64,000 bases of DNA from contig NZ_OCMF01000004.1 of the NCBI RefSeq assembly GCF_900215295.1, positions 310,001 through 374,000 of the forward strand. Direction: 5' to 3'. Of the stretch, positions 62,850 through 64,000 are shown piece after piece. The notes under the pieces are model-generated. The model did not search any database. It had not been told where the DNA came from and worked only from the letters and a program-made list of their open reading frames with translations. Numbering within the stretch: the first letter of the stretch is position 1; each line of letters starts with the position of its first letter. A program made the translations under genes and the position numbers. Source of the DNA: Salinimicrobium sediminis. GTDB lineage: Bacteria; Bacteroidota; Bacteroidia; Flavobacteriales; Flavobacteriaceae.

Positions 62850-63704
62850 TTATTTAAATTTACTCTGCCACCTGTTTCTAAAATAAACTGCAATAGCATT
62901 CATTACAAAGGTGATGAACAAAAGGATGATGATGGCTGCTGCCGCGTTGATTTCAAACCCATGCTGCGGCCTGGAAATCCAGTTAAAGATCTGGATTGGC
63001 AGAACCGAAAATTCATCCATAGGTGATTCCGGCGCGAATGGCACATAAGCCAGGGCGCCAATTACAATTAATGGTGCAGTTTCTCCAACAGCTCTCGAAA
63101 GCGCCAGGATGATCCCTGTCAATATTCCCCCCGATGAGGCCGGCAATAATTGCCTCGAAACCGTTTGCCATTTGGAAGCACCTAAAGCAAAGGAGGCGTC
63201 TCTTATCGATTTAGGAACAGCCTTTAAAGCCTCCCGGGTTGAAACAATAACTATAGGTAAAATTAACAGGGCAAGGGTGAAACTTCCTGCCAGCACACTT
63301 GCTCCCATTTGCATTACTCTCACAAATATCTCTAAACCTAATAATCCGTAAATAATTGATGGCACCCCTGCAAGATTCGAAATATTGATCTCCAGAAGAG
63401 AAGATAGCTTGTTCTTTTTAGCATACTCTTCCAGGTAAATAGCAGCCGCTATTCCTACAGGCAGTGCGATAATGGTTGTGAGTACCAGAATCCACACACT
63501 GCCCATTAAAGCGGTGTAAATACCCGCTCTTTCAGCTTTTCTTGAAGGAAGGCTTGTGATAAAGTCCCAGTCAATTCTCTGGATCCCGTCTACCAGGATC
63601 GAACCTATAAAAATTGAAAGAAGAACAATTCCTAATAAGGTGCAAAAAATTCCCCAGAGCTTAAAAGCCTGATCCTTGAACCGGTTTTTCTTAATCCTAT
63701 TCAT
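62850..63704 (-). CDS. pstA: Phosphate ABC transporter permease PstA
   Basis: The 284-residue inner-membrane subunit with six hydrophobic segments. The permease coupling motif region is [20 protein letters not shown], with [17 protein letters not shown] and [24 protein letters not shown] ([19 protein letters not shown]) later. Its start overlaps pstC by eight bases, and pstB follows directly. Confidence 0.96.
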   Translation of the reverse strand: MNRIKKNRFKDQAFKLWGIFCTLLGIVLLSIFIGSILVDGIQRIDWDFITSLPSRKAERAGIYTALMGSVWILVLTTIIALPVGIAAAIYLEEYAKKNKLSSLLEINISNLAGVPSIIYGLLGLEIFVRVMQMGASVLAGSFTLALLILPIVIVSTREALKAVPKSIRDASFALGASKWQTVSRQLLPASSGGILTGIILALSRAVGETAPLIVIGALAYVPFAPESPMDEFSVLPIQIFNWISRPQHGFEINAAAAIIILLFITFVMNAIAVYFRNRWQSKFK

Positions 63705-64000
63705 ACTTCTCCCTGAATTTTTTCCTTATTTGATAACTAATCGTATTAAGCAGAAAGGTGAAAATAAATAAGGTGATCCCTGCTGCAAAAATGGTTCGGT
63801 ATTCCAGCGAGCCATGCTGTACGTCCCCTAAACTCACCTGCACGATGTATGCAGTTATAGTCTCCACGGGAACAGTTGGGTCTAAAGTTAACCTTGGTTG
63901 TTGCCCTGCGGCAATTGCCACGATCATGGTTTCCCCAATGGCGCGGGAAATTGCGAGGATTATGGAAACAATAATTCCTGAAGAAGCTGCCGGAACCAAT
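63697..64000 (-). CDS. pstC: Phosphate ABC transporter permease PstC (C-terminal part)
   Basis: The C-terminal 100 residues of PstC; the gene continues beyond the right edge. The visible part has the [23 protein letters not shown] helix pair of Pst permeases and a basic C-terminus (RKKFREKYE). The 8-bp overlap with pstA confirms the order pstC-pstA-pstB-phoU. A substrate-binding protein gene (pstS) would be expected further right and is not visible. Confidence 0.93.
   Translation of the reverse strand, partial: LVPAASSGIIVSIILAISRAIGETMIVAIAAGQQPRLTLDPTVPVETITAYIVQVSLGDVQHGSLEYRTIFAAGITLFIFTFLLNTISYQIRKKFREKYE

Overview
The window reads as chromosomal DNA of a member of the Bacteroidota, most likely a marine-type Flavobacteriaceae (Gramella/Christiangramia-like). 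Evidence: moderate GC; Bacteroidota promoters (TTTG about 20 nt from TAnnTTTG, complete upstream of uvrB); lipoproteins with acidic residues straight after the lipidated cysteine; a bacillithiol gene (bshC); a CtaA-type heme A synthase; and many gene families typical of the group (MORN-variant, lipocalin-like lipoproteins, fasciclin, DUF2071, DUF3820, GH3). This is recognition by eye, without a database search. About 60 genes are called. I saw no rRNA, tRNA, CRISPR array, prophage or intact insertion sequence.

Layout. 1-3.6 kb: envelope glycan genes (WaaP/Kdo-kinase-like, GT2 and two divergent GT4 paralogues). 3.5-14.8 kb: tsaC, cca, ctaA, a pRiA4b ORF-3-like protein, a nucleoid-associated protein, an unrecognised kinase-like protein, an ABC exporter, uvrB and a secreted repeat protein. 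15-20.8 kb: a compact metabolic island with a fused ADP-forming acyl-CoA synthetase, an aminotransferase and iorAB. 20.8-27.3 kb: small heat-shock protein, APS reductase, two small secreted paralogues, sucC, Lon-N-like protein, lysA. 27.3-35.7 kb: ion channel, erythromycin-esterase-like protein, MBL hydrolase, DUF72, Fpg/Nei, a tandem pair of HELGH metallopeptidase-like proteins, a GH3 enzyme, DUF3820. 35.9-44.1 kb: pyrG-yidC, fasciclin lipoprotein, MORN-variant protein, three lipocalin-like lipoproteins, mnmA. 44.2-54.6 kb: flavin oxidoreductase; the operon guaA - LysM/LpoA-like - OsmC - DUF922; SIMPL and DUF2071 proteins; bshC coupled to a PLP decarboxylase. 54.7-61 kb: M14 peptidase, Ca/Na antiporter, M16 peptidase. 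61.3-64 kb: phoU-pstB-pstA-pstC (pstC cut by the window end).

How genes work together. The 15-20.8 kb island holds the three enzymes of the archaeal-type amino-acid oxidation route: transamination, CoA-dependent oxidative decarboxylation of the 2-oxo acid, and release of the acid with ATP formation. Its IorA lacks the usual C-terminal ferredoxin domain. The guaA operon carries a protein joining four LysM repeats to a periplasmic-binding-protein-like domain resembling LpoA, which suggests a role in cell-wall synthesis.

The most unusual signal is non-coding. At least ten genes are followed, at or within about 11 nt of the stop codon in most cases, by arrays with a strict 7-bp (or 14-bp) period. 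The repeated words differ between loci but some are shared (ATTCAAA/ATTCAAG, ATTCAGG, TTTAAA). Almost all lie in convergent intergenic regions, and in three cases the array sits between the stop codon and a terminator hairpin. I know of no established function for these arrays.
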